Positions 5,803-6,349 of a stretch of 6,349 nt of DNA are shown in pieces. The stretch lies in contig JAUYBT010000179.1 in assembly GCA_030692905.1 (NCBI GenBank), forward strand, positions 1 through 6,349, read 5' to 3'. The notes beneath the pieces were generated by a model. That model searched no databases. It saw only the letters and a program-made list of their open reading frames with translations, and was not told the DNA's origin. The position numbers and the translations under genes were made by a program. How positions within the stretch are numbered: position 1 is the stretch's first letter; each line of letters begins with the position of its first letter. This DNA is from Bacteroidales bacterium. GTDB taxonomy: Bacteria; Bacteroidota; Bacteroidia; Bacteroidales; VadinHA17.

Positions 5803-6282
5803 ATGAAAAAAAAGAACGGGGTTAATATAATGCTTTTTGTTTTCATAATTAATTTATTTATCATTTTAAGTTGCGCAAAAAACACCAAAAATCCTCTTCC
5901 CGGGATTTTATTAAAAACAGATAGTGATTTTTCTGCAATGTCAGTAAAGGAGGGTATGTTTAAGGCTTTCCTGTTTTACATAGCAGAAGATGGAGTTATT
6001 CTTCGTAATAACTCATTCCCTGACAAAGGGAAAGAGTCTCTGACACTACGGTTTGCCGGGAAAAGCGATACTACATTTATTCTGAGTTGGGAGCCTTTGT
6101 TTGAGAATATATCCAGGAGCGGAGACCTCGGGTATACTTATGGCATACACACTAATAAAGACAAGTTAACGGGTAAAATTTCGAAGGGAACTTATGTCAC
6201 GGTATGGCAAAAACAACCAGACGGAACCTGGAAATTTGTTCTTGATACCGGTACACAGGGGTTACCCGACATTCCTGAATAA
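5803..6282 (+). CDS. Small lipoprotein with NTF2/DUF4440-like domain
   Basis: This is a predicted lipoprotein of 159 residues. Positions 1-23 form a signal peptide: a basic MKKKNG start, a hydrophobic run LFVFIINLFII, and the lipobox ILSC with the acylated Cys24. The residues after the cysteine (AKNTKN) lack the acidic cluster of the Bacteroidetes surface-export signal, so a periplasm-facing location is likelier. Residues 35-155 resemble a DUF4440/SnoaL-type NTF2 fold: an N-terminal helix (DFSAMSVKEGMFKAFLFYIAEDG), then GKESL, then WEPLFENISRSGDLGYTYG, and a closing strand pair YVTVWQKQPDGTWKFVLDTG. Such domains often bind small ligands or are non-catalytic; no catalytic residues can be assigned. 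The frame is open to a TTG at 5761, but that start would bury the signal peptide and overlap the deoC start, so the ATG is preferred. Confidence 0.85.
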   Translation: MKKKNGVNIMLFVFIINLFIILSCAKNTKNPLPGILLKTDSDFSAMSVKEGMFKAFLFYIAEDGVILRNNSFPDKGKESLTLRFAGKSDTTFILSWEPLFENISRSGDLGYTYGIHTNKDKLTGKISKGTYVTVWQKQPDGTWKFVLDTGTQGLPDIPE

Positions 6283-6325
6283 TTTGAATGTTATTAGGTT
6301 GTAACAATAGTGTTTTCAACCACCC

Positions 6326-6349
6326 TGTCATGACCTTTTGGTCATGACA
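6326..6349. repeat. Perfect palindromic hairpin after the lipoprotein gene
   Basis: TGTCATGACC (6326-6335) and GGTCATGACA (6340-6349) are exact reverse complements around a TTTT loop. Each arm also contains the self-palindrome GTCATGAC (6327-6334 and 6341-6348), so the element is at once an inverted and a direct repeat. It begins 43 bp after the lipoprotein stop and touches the window edge, so the arms may extend further and a following T-tract cannot be seen. It may be a rho-independent terminator, a REP-like intergenic repeat or a paired protein-binding site. Confidence 0.7.

Noticed and set aside
5700..5888. 62-codon minus-strand frame crossing the deoC start
   Set aside because: It overlaps the deoC start and the lipoprotein signal peptide, has no recognisable product, and has low-complexity AT-rich coding.
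1..6349. A new defence, mobile or biosynthetic system
   Set aside because: Nearly all sequence is accounted for by recognisable housekeeping genes. No transposase, integrase, nuclease-effector pair, toxin-antitoxin pair or att-like flanks were seen.

Overview
The window reads as ordinary chromosomal sequence of a Bacteroidetes bacterium, probably a Bacteroidales-like lineage. The reasons are the short AT-rich intergenic gaps, weak Shine-Dalgarno signals, the HemD and DUF4271 pair whose sequences look like the Bacteroidetes versions, two matches to the Bacteroidetes -7 element TAnnTTTG, and a 7-bp TCCGAAG-type intergenic repeat of a kind seen in this phylum. The assignment rests on reading the sequence by eye, not on a search.

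Layout. Positions 92-783 (+) hold moaD and moaE, the two subunits of molybdopterin synthase, closely spaced as an operon tail. Facing them on the minus strand is a five-gene run that reads from right to left: deoC (5767-4895), a DUF4271 membrane protein (4823-3942), hemD (3897-3145), rnpA (3066-2641) and an S41 carboxy-terminal processing protease (2458-713). The protease gene runs into the 3' end of moaE, so the two genes overlap tail to tail by 71 bp. At the right edge a small lipoprotein with an NTF2/DUF4440-like fold (5803-6282, +) diverges from deoC. A perfect palindromic hairpin closes the window (6326-6349).

Function. The genes are mostly housekeeping: molybdenum cofactor synthesis, tetrapyrrole synthesis (HemD), tRNA 5' maturation (RnpA), deoxyribose-phosphate catabolism (DeoC) and envelope proteolysis. 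They do not form one pathway. DUF4271 has no known role, and its position beside hemD is the most useful clue to it.

I found no defence system, CRISPR array, insertion sequence, phage gene, rRNA or tRNA. The structures that merit a second look are the facing heptad-repeat arrays at 2558-2682, which supply the last residues of RnpA; the antisense overlap of moaE with the protease gene; and the double-symmetry element GTCATGAC at the right end.
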